The notes under the pieces were generated by a model. It ran no database searches and was not told the DNA's origin. It saw only the letters and a list, made by a program, of their open reading frames with translations. This document shows, piece after piece, positions 1-9,956 of a stretch of 64,000 nt of DNA. Positions within the stretch are counted from its first letter, which is position 1. The number at the start of each line of letters is the position of its first letter. Source of the stretch: Chrysochromulina tobinii (Eukaryota; Haptophyta; Prymnesiales; Chrysochromulinaceae); the NCBI GenBank assembly GCA_001275005.1, contig JWZX01003407.1, positions 34,045-98,044 on the forward strand, read 5' to 3'. The translations under genes were made by a program, and so were the position numbers.

Positions 1-68
1 GTCGCCCCCATTTCGGATAAATTGGAACCTTCACACCATGGCGAGAGGCGTTTGGGATTGACTTTTCA

Positions 69-1607
69 ATGGTCGTCCATGGTCCACAAAACGGTCCACA
101 AATGCTCCACACACATCCGATGCCTGCGGCTTTGAGGACCGACTTTCAGAAAACGCGGTACATCCCACCGCATGTCAAGCATGATGAGTACGTGCAGTTG
201 CTCCATGCGAAATACGAGGCGAAGAAGAACACACCTGAAGTGCGGCGACAGGAACGTGATTCAGTAGCACAGCGCTACGCGCCGCGTGTGGCAGAGGAGG
301 ATGAGCCCACTCTTTCGAGGAAAGTCCCACTCACGTTACGAATGAGCGTACCCACGGAAAACAATCCTGCCAACGTACCACTTCCCAATCGGGAGGCTGG
401 AAAACTTCACTCGGCTATGCGAATTCTTGCTCGTCAGATGCTGCGTGAGCATGGGCGCGATTCACCGCTTCGGCGCCCACTGACGGATTGCGATGGCGTC
501 TTCAAACGCCCATCGTTTGGAACGGCTTCAACATCGGCAGCTCAGCTGCGTAGTGGCACTTGCGCCGCAGGGCACAGCTCTCACACCCTACCTGCAGCAT
601 GCCTTTGTATGGAACTCGCAAACAGCGAGACGAGCGCTAAGGGAGCTGCTTCATCCCACCGGAACTCTTGGTGGGCGCGTTGTTTGCCAGTGGAGGTTGC
701 GCAGTGCCTCTTCTCAGCCGGCAGGATGCACCTCAATTCCGGTCAATATGCGAATGTAAGGGATGTCTGCCAGTCTGTGCAGGATCGTCACGCAGCACTC
801 CGGGCACAGGTTCAATCCAACGAGCTGCCAGCTCATAGCGTCTCGCACACGGTCGCGTCACGCGGCTCGACTGTGGCGGCGCCTTTGGCCGTGCAGGCTC
901 TGCAGCTTTTGCACGGGCACCATGCGACAGGTCATGGCGGTTGCGTGTTGGGCACTGCCGAAGTGATCGCCGCCTCCAGAGCCGCCGATGTAATCACCGC
1001 TGTCGGTGATGTTGATAAGACTACCGCCACCGGCGCTGGCTCCAGCCGCATGGGGAACATCAACGCCGCTACGAGATCCTCCGATGTGCATGCGGAGGCT
1101 CTTGCTTCTTCGCCTCTGCCCCTTATGCCCTCCAGGGATCAGCCGTTTCAAGTGCCGCCCGACGTGCCTTCGAAGGCTGATTCAGTCGAGCATCCACCCG
1201 CAGGCGCGGCGCCCCCGCTCGTTGCCTCTTTAGCAGGCTTGTCAGCGAGCGTCTCGACCAAGGCGCCGCCCCCGTTGGGCACCTCCGAGGCGGCTGCCGG
1301 CACCTCCGAGGCGGCTGCGACCCACCTTCGCAATCGGGCGCCGCTGCATGAGCGGGGTCGGCTGCCTGCGCCGCCGCCATCGCGGCTGCCTGCGTTTGTC
1401 GGTGACTACGGCCACCCGCCAGCGACGAGCACCCCCAAGCTGAGGACGAGCCCGGCGCCAGGCTCGTCGAGTGAGCGTGAAAAGAAGCGCCTTGGAGCCA
1501 GCGAGGACGTGCCCACGACCGTTCGGCAGGAGTCGGCACCCGATTCATTTGTGCTGCAGTACCGCGAGGACCGGCGCAATGGGCCAGCGCTTGCCGGCTG
1601 GAAGTAA
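69..1607 (+). CDS. Uncharacterised 512-aa protein
   Basis: I do not recognise a family. The first in-frame ATG at 69 opens a 512-codon frame with no internal stop. The first 130 residues are the best-behaved part: mixed charged sequence with a Tyr-Ile-Pro-Pro-His motif near residue 31 and a basic, probably helical stretch at about 40-70. The remainder is rich in Ala, Ser, Pro and His and looks disordered. It contains a tandem repeat of a 7-residue Gly-Thr-Ser-Glu-Ala-Ala-Ala unit encoded at about 1279-1319. An upstream ATG at 38 gives only a 7-codon uORF ending at 59-61. The gene converges on the small membrane protein gene that ends at 1929. Coding status is supported by length and by the N-terminal composition only. 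Confidence 0.55.
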   Translation: MVVHGPQNGPQMLHTHPMPAALRTDFQKTRYIPPHVKHDEYVQLLHAKYEAKKNTPEVRRQERDSVAQRYAPRVAEEDEPTLSRKVPLTLRMSVPTENNPANVPLPNREAGKLHSAMRILARQMLREHGRDSPLRRPLTDCDGVFKRPSFGTASTSAAQLRSGTCAAGHSSHTLPAACLCMELANSETSAKGAASSHRNSWWARCLPVEVAQCLFSAGRMHLNSGQYANVRDVCQSVQDRHAALRAQVQSNELPAHSVSHTVASRGSTVAAPLAVQALQLLHGHHATGHGGCVLGTAEVIAASRAADVITAVGDVDKTTATGAGSSRMGNINAATRSSDVHAEALASSPLPLMPSRDQPFQVPPDVPSKADSVEHPPAGAAPPLVASLAGLSASVSTKAPPPLGTSEAAAGTSEAAATHLRNRAPLHERGRLPAPPPSRLPAFVGDYGHPPATSTPKLRTSPAPGSSSEREKKRLGASEDVPTTVRQESAPDSFVLQYREDRRNGPALAGWK

Positions 1608-1928
1608 CATGTATTGGTGGCCACGCTCATCCGTCAGCGCCGCGGGCAACGCGAACCAAACGCCGCGTCACCGTGTCCCACCTTTCTCAACTTCTGTCGT
1701 TCCCTTATCTTCTCAAGCCTCCGCTCCGTTGCCTCACTGTGTGTTCCCTAGAAGATCACGTGCTAGACTATGTTACAAGTGGCGAGAGTGCTCTGTTCGT
1801 CTAAATGAAGTGTGTACGCTAAGACAGTGCACATGCATCGTGAATTATCAACGCATGTGGACAACACGAGACCACTTCACTTACCCGTTGCAGCGGGAAC
1901 GGAAGGTAGGCACGGCGTCGTCCGTCGT
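1608..1928. other. Convergent intergenic spacer
   Basis: About 320 bp between the stop of the 512-aa gene and the stop of the opposite-strand RAB5IF-like gene. It is less GC-rich than the flanking genes and presumably holds both 3' UTRs. I see no conserved ORF, RNA gene or repeat in it. Confidence 0.5.
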
Positions 1929-2270
1929 TCAAACCACCAACGTGTGAGATACGACCCAAGTCAAGAAGAAGAGGCCTATTGCAGCAGGGAATCCCTCCCG
2001 TATCACATCCGCCCGCTCGTCATAGACCAAGCGGTCTGCAATTGGGTCCGATGCAAATCTCAAGGCCACAAACGCACTGCTCAGCATGACAGCAAAGAAT
2101 GTCAGAATCGGATTCCAACCAGTAGCGCCCATCAACCCGAACGTACAGCCGCACAGCGCCGCTGCCAACTGCCTGCCCCAATGCGAGATGGTGCGCAGCG
2201 GCAGGGCTGTCTGTTTGGTCTCCATGTTTGCGTGGAACGCCACCGCGGCGCTTTTATTTTCCTCGTTCAT
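1929..2270 (-). CDS. RAB5IF/OPTI-like (Rab5-interacting protein family) small membrane protein
   Basis: A 113-aa protein that begins at the ATG at 2270; an alternative ATG lies at 2225. It has two or three hydrophobic segments: residues about 36-48, 53-70 and 96-113. The closing block Arg-Glu-Gly-Phe followed by a hydrophobic helix with Thr-Trp-Val-Val resembles the C-terminal 'KEGF...FxxxWIIFYT' block of RAB5IF (C20orf24/OPTI), a small ER protein that works with multipass-protein insertion machinery. This assignment rests on remembered family features. EMC6, a related small membrane family, is the alternative. The reading frame stays open far upstream across the DXS gene, but that extension is antisense shadow. 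The gene is head-to-head with DXS (126 bp between the ATGs). Confidence 0.6.
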   Translation of the reverse strand: MNEENKSAAVAFHANMETKQTALPLRTISHWGRQLAAALCGCTFGLMGATGWNPILTFFAVMLSSAFVALRFASDPIADRLVYDERADVIREGFPAAIGLFFLTWVVSHTLVV

Positions 2271-2396
2271 GCGTCTCTGCAAGGTTCCGAAAGATGACGA
2301 AGATGACCGGCGACTTTTCGCAGCTGGCGAAAACCGAAACGCCGCCGCGACCACAGAAATCTCGCAATTCTGGTCGAGCTTCTGTGTGGCTCGCGA
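2271..2396. promoter_or_regulatory. Divergent promoter region, RAB5IF-like / DXS
   Basis: A 126-bp interval separates the two outward-facing start codons, so both promoters and 5' UTRs must fit here or overlap the genes. I see no TATA-like element I would trust. Confidence 0.4.
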
Positions 2397-4574
2397 ATGA
2401 AGCTCTCCGTTTTCGTGTGCTCTGCTGTCGGCGTGGCCACGGGACTGCACGCGGAGCCGGCTCTGCTGCATGGCAGCGCACAACGGCCAGCACCCTCGGT
2501 GCTCTTGATGCAGCAGCAGCCCGTTCCGGGCCCGTATGCTGGCCCCCGCACCACGCCGTTGCTCGATTCGGTGCAGATCCCAGCGGACATTAAGGGATTC
2601 ACGATTGCGGAGCTCAAACAGCTGTCCAACGAGCTCCGGTGGGAAACGATCAATGCCGTGTCCAAGACCGGCGGCCACCTCGGCTCCTCGCTCGGCGTGG
2701 TGGAGCTCACAGTCGCATTGCACTATGTTTTCAACACGCCCGAAGACCCCATCATCTTTGACGTGAGCCATCAAGTTTACCCGCACAAGATCCTCACGGG
2801 TCGGCGGGACCGTATGCACACGCTGCGCCAGGCGGGTGGCCTCTCCGGTTTCGCCAAGCGCTCCGAGTCCGAGTACGACGTCTTTGGCGCTGGCCACTCG
2901 ACAACGTCTATCTCGGCGGCGCTCGGCATGGCTGTCGCTTTCGACCTGCAGGGGCGGCAACGGAACTCGGTGGCAATCATCGGCGACGGCGCGATCACGG
3001 GTGGCATGGCGTACGAGGCCATGAACAACGCAGCCTACCTCAACTCGCGCGTGATCGTCGTGTACAATGACAACGGGCAGGTCTCGCTGCCCACGGGTGA
3101 GCCTTCGGCGGGAGGCACTGGCCCCGCGGGCTCCCTTTCGGCGTACACGACGCGTCTCATAGCGTCCAAGCCGTTCCAAACCTTCCGTGACACGGCCAAG
3201 ACGATCAACAAGCTCTTCCCCGCCGAGATCCAGCAGGCGAACGCCAAGATTGACGAGTACGCGCGCGGGATGGTCACCGGCGGAACGCTCTTCGAGGAGC
3301 TCGGCTTCTATTACATCGGCCCCGTCGACGGGCACGACCTCGACAACCTCGTGCCCATCCTCGAGAACATCCGCGATCGGGAGGGCTCGCAGCCCGTGCT
3401 GCTCCACGTCAAGACCGACAAGGGCAAGGGCTATCCGCCCGCCGAGGCCGCCTCGGACAAGTACCACGGCGTGCCCAAGTTCGACGTCGCCTCGGGCAAG
3501 AAATACGTGTCGCCCGAGAAGACGCCCTCGTACACGGCCGTCTTTGCCGACACGCTCGTCGACATTGCCGCGACCGACCGCTCGGTCGTGGCCATCACGG
3601 CCGCCATGCCCGGCGGCACGGGCATCGACAAGTTTGGCAAGCGCTTCCCCAAGCGCACGTTCGATGTCGGCATCGCCGAGCAGCATGCAGTCACCTTCGC
3701 TGCGGGCATGGCCGTCGAAGGCCTCAAGCCCTTCTGCGCCATCTACTCGACGTTCATGCAGCGCGCGTACGACCAGATCATTCATGACGTCGCCATCCAG
3801 AAGCTGCCCGTGCGCATGATTCTCGACCGCGCCGGGCTCGTTGGCAACGACGGCCCGACGCACCATGGCAGCTTCGACCTCTCGTACCTGGGCTGCATAC
3901 CGGGCATCGTCATTTGCGCGCCCTCGGACGAGGTGGAGCTGCGTAACATGGTGCAGACCGTGTACACCCTTGACAACATCCCTTCCGCGCTGCGCTTCCC
4001 CCGTGGCTCCGCGCTCGGAATCGAGAAGCTCAACGACCTCTTCGGCTACGACCTTGACGAGATCCCGAAGAAGGGAACCGTGCTCCCTGTGGGCAAGGGG
4101 CGCATCGTCCGTCAGGCGGCGGAGAAGGCGAGCTCGAAGGTGTGCTTCTTGACCATCGGCACTCGGCTCGCGCCGGCGGTGGAGGCCGCACGCCGGCTCG
4201 AAGCGAGCGACCCGAGCGTGGGTGTGACCGTGGCCGACGCGCGCTGGATGAAGCCCCTCGACACCGAGCTCATCGACAAGCTCGCAAAGGAACACGACGT
4301 GCTCATCACGGTCGAGGAGAACGCGATCGGTGGTTTCGGCGACCACGTGCTACACTACCTCGCCCTCTCGGGCGCACTCGACCAGGGGACGGTCAAGGTG
4401 CGCCCGATGGTGCTGCCCGACAAGTACATCGAGGCGGCCAACCAGTCAGAGCAGTACGAGGAGGCGGGACTGACCTCCGAGTACATCGAGAACACGGCGC
4501 GCACCCTGCTTGGCAAGAGCCCCTTGCAGAAGCAAGCGGTTCGTAAGCAGAATGAGGACCCGACCATCGCGTAA
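2397..4574 (+). CDS. DXS: 1-deoxy-D-xylulose-5-phosphate synthase, plastid-targeted
   Basis: Condenses pyruvate and glyceraldehyde-3-phosphate, the first step of the MEP isoprenoid pathway in the plastid. The 725-aa protein has a hydrophobic leader (residues 1-19) and a variable spacer before the conserved body starts near residue 60, consistent with bipartite plastid targeting. Recognisable blocks are: Gly-Gly-His near 92-94; the motif usually written D-V-G-H-Q, here Asp-Val-Ser-His-Gln at 122-126; the thiamine-diphosphate/Mg site G-D-G-A-I-T-G-G at 196-203 with Asn-Asp-Asn at 224-226; the catalytic-Glu block D-V-G-I-A-E-Q-H-A-V; and D-R-A-G-L-V-G-N-D-G-P-T-H-H-G. The C-terminal transketolase domain is complete. 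There is no intron. The Gly-to-Ser change in the third block is the only oddity. Confidence 0.96.
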   Translation: MKLSVFVCSAVGVATGLHAEPALLHGSAQRPAPSVLLMQQQPVPGPYAGPRTTPLLDSVQIPADIKGFTIAELKQLSNELRWETINAVSKTGGHLGSSLGVVELTVALHYVFNTPEDPIIFDVSHQVYPHKILTGRRDRMHTLRQAGGLSGFAKRSESEYDVFGAGHSTTSISAALGMAVAFDLQGRQRNSVAIIGDGAITGGMAYEAMNNAAYLNSRVIVVYNDNGQVSLPTGEPSAGGTGPAGSLSAYTTRLIASKPFQTFRDTAKTINKLFPAEIQQANAKIDEYARGMVTGGTLFEELGFYYIGPVDGHDLDNLVPILENIRDREGSQPVLLHVKTDKGKGYPPAEAASDKYHGVPKFDVASGKKYVSPEKTPSYTAVFADTLVDIAATDRSVVAITAAMPGGTGIDKFGKRFPKRTFDVGIAEQHAVTFAAGMAVEGLKPFCAIYSTFMQRAYDQIIHDVAIQKLPVRMILDRAGLVGNDGPTHHGSFDLSYLGCIPGIVICAPSDEVELRNMVQTVYTLDNIPSALRFPRGSALGIEKLNDLFGYDLDEIPKKGTVLPVGKGRIVRQAAEKASSKVCFLTIGTRLAPAVEAARRLEASDPSVGVTVADARWMKPLDTELIDKLAKEHDVLITVEENAIGGFGDHVLHYLALSGALDQGTVKVRPMVLPDKYIEAANQSEQYEEAGLTSEYIENTARTLLGKSPLQKQAVRKQNEDPTIA

Positions 4575-4979
4575 GGGAAGATGGGCTCGGTGGGCGGGAT
4601 GAACCGTGTATAAACACGGTACACGCTAGCGTGAGGCACAGAGGCTGATAATACATGTCGCATGACGCAGGTATCCGTGCGTTGCGTGCCGTCACAGATC
4701 GTGTGAGAGCAGGCACAGAGGCGGAAGGTCTCGCGCGAGGCTCGCAAAAGCACTGTATTGAGAGACTTCGTTCCCCTTCCGACCGGCTCCCGCAAACAAG
4801 CTGAGGGGCTTCGTGCGTGTGAACCAGACACCACCGAATTCGAGCGCGGGTGGACCGCGACGAAACTGACGAGCCTGACTGTGTCCTTCTGCGGCACCGA
4901 AATCGAAACTCCGGTCGGTGACGACGTGGTCCGTCGCGCCGACTCCCAGTTCCTCTATCAGGAGAGCCGACGACGCGCG

Positions 4980-6485
4980 ATGCCGAAAAGGAAATCGCTC
5001 GCGGATGAGATTGCTTCGTTTATGGATACTCGTCCAAGCGATGGTCTGGACGAGGACTTCAATGAGGACGAGCAGCGTGATGATTTGCTAGCTCCGGACG
5101 ATGTTGCAGCCATGGGTCAGCGGCGCATGCGGGCACAGGGAATAGACCTGAGCGGAACGGGAAGCAAGTATGCTGGCCGTGTGACCTCGCGTGCAGTGCT
5201 GGAGTCGCGCAAGCGGCTGCGCGCGCCGGGAGCTGCTGCTGCTGCTCCTGAGGATGGCGAGGCGGAGGAGGACAACGACAACGTCGATGAGGAGGAGGAA
5301 GAAGAGGACGAGGCATCAGACCAACATGATGACGGCAGCGAAGAAGATGACGAGGACGACGAAGACACTGGGCGCATTGATGACAAGGATGACAAGGGCG
5401 ACGGTGCGGGCGAGGGGAACGCGCTCTACTCTGAGTGGAAGGACATGCAAGCTCAGGAGTCAGAGCTTCTCTCGCAGCTCAAGGAGTCGCAGGCTGACGA
5501 GATGGAACGCGCACGGCAGGTCGGTCGACAGCACACGGCATGCCTGCAGTTGCTGCAGGTACGGATCAAGCTGCAGCCCGCACTGACCGCAGCGGCGCGC
5601 TGGCCGGTGGCTTTGGCGCCTCCACTTAAGGGCTTATGGGGAGCGACGGTACCGTTGACGAGGGCAGCCAAGGCGTCTACAGTGGCGTCGGCGGCGCTGC
5701 TGAAAGACCTGTGCACGCTACAGCTGTCACTAGCGAGTAGCATGCCCGAGCTGGCGGGGCCAAAAGGTCACGGTGGTGCTCGCTCGGCCTCCTTGAGCGC
5801 ATCTTCTCTCGATGAGTTGGGCACCGATGCAGACCGGTGGTGGAGAACTCTAGAGGCGGCGGACGCTCGGCTGCGCCCGTGGATCGAGAGCAGTGTGGAC
5901 GAGCTCTCGGCCGAGGCCAGCGTTGCCGGAGGGGCGGCACGAGGCAGCGCGGCCACCACCTTCAAGGCAGTGCGCCAAGGACCCCTCATTCAGTGTGAAC
6001 ACTTGCTGGCACAGATGCCGCGAGGGACGGAGGCGCGCGACCGTGCTTGTCACCAATCGTCGCAACGCGTCCTAGGCACGGAGCGGCAACCTGGCAAAGT
6101 TGACGGCGAGTCGGAGCCAGTGACAGGAGAGCTGTACGACGACAGCCTATTCTACCACTCGCTGCTCAAAGAGCTTCTCGACACAGGGAGCGCAAGGGGT
6201 GTCCCAGGCAGTGCTCCGAAGCTCAAGCACACGAAACGGCCTACCAACAACCGGCAGAGCAAAGGGCGCAAGCTCTCGTATGAGCCCCAGCCCAAGCTGC
6301 TGAACTTTATGTTCCCAGAGATTCCAGAGCGAACCATCGTCCTCGCGGAGCTCTTCGCCTCCGTCTTTGGCCAGCATGTGGCACCACCATCCTCGAGCAT
6401 CAGCAGCGCCGAGCCAGCGCCTCCCATGGCAGGTGCTGCCGATGGGGAGCTGGACGTGAGCAAGCTCTTCTCCGCCATAAAGTGA
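4980..6485 (+). CDS. AATF: AATF/Bfr2/Che-1 family nucleolar protein
   Basis: AATF/Bfr2 proteins act in the small-subunit processome (18S pre-rRNA maturation) in the nucleolus. I place the start at the ATG at 4980 because the typical family N-terminus (M-P-K-R-K-S-L-A-D-E-I) begins there; the frame is open 74 codons further upstream. The 501-aa protein has a long Asp/Glu-rich stretch (about residues 85-150), a middle AATF region, and the C-terminal TRAUB domain with D-D-S-L-F-Y-H-S-L-L-K-E-L-L followed by R-Q-S-K-G-R-K-L-S-Y and K-L-L-N-F-M. Single exon. It converges on the FadE gene. Confidence 0.88.
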   Translation: MPKRKSLADEIASFMDTRPSDGLDEDFNEDEQRDDLLAPDDVAAMGQRRMRAQGIDLSGTGSKYAGRVTSRAVLESRKRLRAPGAAAAAPEDGEAEEDNDNVDEEEEEEDEASDQHDDGSEEDDEDDEDTGRIDDKDDKGDGAGEGNALYSEWKDMQAQESELLSQLKESQADEMERARQVGRQHTACLQLLQVRIKLQPALTAAARWPVALAPPLKGLWGATVPLTRAAKASTVASAALLKDLCTLQLSLASSMPELAGPKGHGGARSASLSASSLDELGTDADRWWRTLEAADARLRPWIESSVDELSAEASVAGGAARGSAATTFKAVRQGPLIQCEHLLAQMPRGTEARDRACHQSSQRVLGTERQPGKVDGESEPVTGELYDDSLFYHSLLKELLDTGSARGVPGSAPKLKHTKRPTNNRQSKGRKLSYEPQPKLLNFMFPEIPERTIVLAELFASVFGQHVAPPSSSISSAEPAPPMAGAADGELDVSKLFSAIK

Positions 6486-7289
6486 GGCGTGTGGGCAATA
6501 ATCTATGGCCGTATCGCACGGGAGTGCGTAGATTAGAACCCCCGCCACATGGTGCAATGCTGCAAACGTCCCCGTCGAAAACGGCCCGCGTGCGACTGCG
6601 AGATGGGACGCTGCTTATGGCGGTCGCCGCGTGCGCGCGCGGCTCCGAGCGCCGATCCGGATGAATCTTGCTAATGGAATGAATCCCCGGACCGGCCGGA
6701 CGTCGATGAGTTAACGTCGGTCTATACTTTTTACGGTATCGGGTGTGTACCGGTACCGGTTGCGGGTTGGCGTTCGGTACACGCGTAGGTATATAGAACG
6801 CGAATTGCGAACTACCACGTACGCTAGACCCTTAGTGCGAGACGAGAGACGCGCCGGACGAGAGGCGTCCAGTAGCGACCGCAGTCACGCGTATCGTACC
6901 GCCAAGGGGCCAAAGTGCAAAGACGGATCGGACCATGTGTACCGACCCCGCGACCGGCGCGCGACCGCGACCGCGTCGGCAGCTCCGCCGGACCGCCGCG
7001 CTACCACTCGATCCGAGTTATCGCTTCGCTCGCCAGCGCCCACACCACGGCCACAAGTGCACGCCCTCCCCGACCACGTGGTCACGCAAACCGTCTTGCA
7101 AAGCCGCCAGGGCCCCTATCCGCTTGCGATGCATTCGCACTTAGCCTTGCCGTGCTCAGCGAGGCTCGCTCCATCGCTGGCGCCCCCTCGTCTCACACTC
7201 ACACGCGCACGCAAGAACCTCGGCGGCGAGTCGCAGGGCCAGAGAGACGTTCATCACGATCTCAATGATCTCCGGGCTGCTGCGACGCA
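6486..7289. other. Convergent intergenic region, AATF / FadE
   Basis: About 800 bp with no gene I can support. The first half has several short palindromic pieces around 6740-6790 (TACCGGTACCGG and TATATA-like stretches). Short ORFs here have arginine-rich random composition. It presumably carries the 3' UTRs of the two converging genes. Confidence 0.5.
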
Positions 7290-9729
7290 TCAGGCTGCGG
7301 CAGACTTTTTGAGCGCCGCCTCAAAGTTGATGGCACCCGCCTGCAGGCGATCCTGGGTACCCAGAATCGCGGGGCGTGTGTAGCCCTCGACCTCGAGAGG
7401 GCCGAGCGCCTGGTGCACGTCCACTTGTACGAGCTCGTCACGCATCTGCTCGGCCTGCTGGAGCACCTTCGACTCGGCGATGGTGGCCTCGCGCCGCTCC
7501 TTCTTGCACGCCATCAGGATGCGGTCAGCCTCGAGACAGACAGGCATCGCGCGCACGAGCCGCGGCCACGGCGGTGGGTCGGGTCGTTCTTGGGCATGTA
7601 CACGTTCTCCGCGAACATGGCGTGCACGGCCGAGGGGGTCGTGAGCATCCTGGCGACCTTTTGGGTGAGCTCGTCGCGCGGCGGACGGTACGGGCGCATG
7701 AGCTCGCCAAGGGGCGCGACGCCAGCGGCCATGAGCCAGCCACCGAGCGCGCCGATGGGCTGGGGGAAGTTTTCGGAGGCCGCCTGCAGCGCCGACTGCG
7801 CCTCGTGCTCGAGCTGGAGCATGGCCGACTCGGCGAGCGCCTCCAGGCCCTCGATGTGCCGGTTGCGCTGGAAGTGGTGCAGCGTCGCGTACCCAAGGAA
7901 GATGGCGCTCATCGCATCGGAGAGGCGGCCCATGAGGAGCTCTTCGAACTTGAGCCGGCCGCCAAGCGTCAGCGAGACGTCGGCCGCGAACGCGAAGTTG
8001 GCCGAGAGACGAAGGAGCTGCGCCTCGTGGTACTTGACGAGCGCATCGCCATCCCTATACGCCTGCTTGGACCGTAGCGCCGTCGAGATGCTCGCGCCGA
8101 TGCCGCGCGTGAGGGAGAGGCCCCAGTTGGAGAAGACGTGGCCGAGCACCTTGAACAGGTGGGTGCGGAACTTGGCGGGCGCGTCCGGCTCCTTGGACTG
8201 GAGCGCGTTGATCGCGGGGAGCATGTGCGGGTGGCAGCGGGTGAGGCCCTGGCCGATGATCTGGAAAGAGCGCGTCATGATGTTGGCGCCCTCGACGGTG
8301 ATGGCGACGGGCATCGACATGTACGCACTGCCCACGAAGTTGGCCTTGCCCTGCGAGATGCCCGCGCCGCCGAGGATGTCCATGCCATCGGTGATGATAC
8401 GACGGCCGCGCTCGGTGCACGATTGCTTCATGATGGACGAGAGTACCATCGGAGCCTCGTGGTTGTCGATGATGGCGTTCGTCAGCTCGGTGCCCGCGAG
8501 CACAATGTACGACTCGCGGCCAGCGCGCGCAAGCGCCTCCTGGATGCCACCGAACTCGGCGATGGGCACACGGAACTGCTTGCGCACGCGCGAGTACGCC
8601 CCGACGCCCGCGCAGACGGTGCGTGCGGCGCCCAATGCGCCCGCCGGGAGGGAGACGCCACGGCCCTCGGCGAGGCACTCGACGAACATGTGCCAGCCAA
8701 AGCCGCAGCGCTGCTGGCCGCCGAGGATGTTGGACATGGGCACCCACACGTCCTCGCCGGTGACAGTGCCGTTCATGAAGGCCGCGTTCAGGGGCATGTG
8801 GCGCGGGCCCATGTTGAGGCCCTCGTGGCCTCGCTCGAGCAGCGCGACTGTGAAGCCCTCGGAGCCCTGGCCGCCGAGCAGATTGTTCGGGTCCTTGAGG
8901 TCGAGCCCGATACCCACCACGCCCGCAACAGGCGCAAGGGTGATGTAGCGCTTCTCGAAGGTGCAGCGCACGCCCAGGACGCCGTTGCGCTTCTCGACGG
9001 TGCCGTATGAGCCGATGAGCGAGGTGGCGTCCGAACCCGAGTGAGGGCCGGTGAGGCCGAAGCACGGGATGAGTGTGCCATCCGCGAGGCGCGGCAAGAA
9101 GTAGCCACGCTGTTCGTCGGTGCCGTAGCGCACGAGGAGCTCGCCCGGTCCGAGCGAGTTGGGCACGGCGACCGTCGCGTTCGCGTCGAAGCAGTGTGAG
9201 CCGAGCTTGGCAAGGACCGACGAGACCGCCATCGTGGAGAATCCGAGGCCGCCCCACTCCTTGGGGATCTTCATCGCGAAGAATTTCTTGTTGCTGCGGA
9301 CCACACGCGCAGTGCAATACGTCAGATACCGGGCGAGGGGCGGAGATGGGAGAGAATGTGAGAGAAGAGGGGTGCAAGAGGGTGCACGTACCGCATGTAC
9401 TCCCAAGCCTCGGCAGGCAAGTCCTTGTTGGTGGTGACTTGGTAGTCGTTGAGCATCGTGCACAACTCTTCGACCTCGTTGTTGAGGAACGAGGTCTCCT
9501 CGGCGCTCAGCGTCGGCTTGTACGTGTCCAGCAGGTGCTGCAGGCTCGGGCTTCCCGTGAAGATGTCCTGGTCGAAGCCAACGGTGCCGCAACCAAGCGC
9601 CACCTTTTCAGTCTCGCTCATCTTGGGCATCACGCTCTTTGCCAGCTTGAAGGCCGTCGCCGTTAGAATCGTGCGCTGTGCCATCGGCGCGCGCATGATC
9701 CGGGCCGCATGACCGGCGATCTTGAGCAT
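7290..9729 (-). CDS. fadE: FadE-type acyl-CoA dehydrogenase (with DUF1974-like C-terminus)
   Basis: Catalyses the first dehydrogenation of fatty-acid beta-oxidation. Exon 1 is 9729-9392, starting at the first in-frame ATG after a stop. The intron is 9294-9391 (98 bp, GTACGT donor, CAG acceptor) and splices Met-Arg to Asn-Lys-Lys. The long second exon runs from 9293. Matches to bacterial FadE include M-P-K-M-S-E-T-E-K near the N-terminus, P-K-E-W-G-G-L-G-F-S, V-P-N-S-L-G-P-G-E-L-L, C-F-G-L-T-G-P-H-S-G-S-D-A, L-V-E/M-F-V-E-C-L-A-E-G-R-G, and I-T-V-E-G-A-N-I-M-T-R-S. The C-terminal part (7290 to about 7560) continues in another frame, so one base appears to be missing at about 7560-7610; restored length is about 780 aa against 814 for E. 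coli FadE. Mitochondrial or peroxisomal location is unclear. Confidence 0.92.
9294..9391 (-). other. Intron 1 of the FadE gene
   Basis: 98-bp GT-AG intron on the minus strand with donor GTACGT and acceptor CCGCAG. It joins phase-2 codon halves CG|C to restore a continuous FadE alignment. The unspliced frame gives unrelated residues. Confidence 0.85.
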
Positions 9730-9956
9730 TTCGCTGCTTTTTGATGACGTAATCACGCGACGGGCGTGCTCTTTAGCGCCTTGTCCCAAAAATGGAAGTC
9801 AGCGGCCCCGAACGATGCGTTCCCTTTCATATTCTCCTGTGCTCGCCTCTGCGGGACTTCTATGGGCGGGCGAGGGGAAACATGAGGTCTTTGACTCGGC
9901 AAAGTCACGAAAGTGACGAGACTCGAGCGACGCGGACCTCAAATACAGTACCGGTA
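9730..9956. promoter_or_regulatory. Divergent promoter region, FadE / cis-prenyltransferase
   Basis: 227 bp between the outward-facing ATGs at 9729 and 9957. If the upstream ATG at 9792 is used for the prenyltransferase, the interval shrinks to 62 bp. No specific element is recognised. Confidence 0.4.

Noticed and set aside
2271-4346. Long minus-strand frame extending the RAB5IF-like gene across DXS
   Set aside because: It is exactly antisense to DXS codons, has Arg/Val/His-biased composition and no domain; only the last 113 codons look real.
7376-9377. Long plus-strand and shifted frames opposite FadE
   Set aside because: Shadow frames of a GC-rich gene; FadE motifs are continuous on the minus strand.
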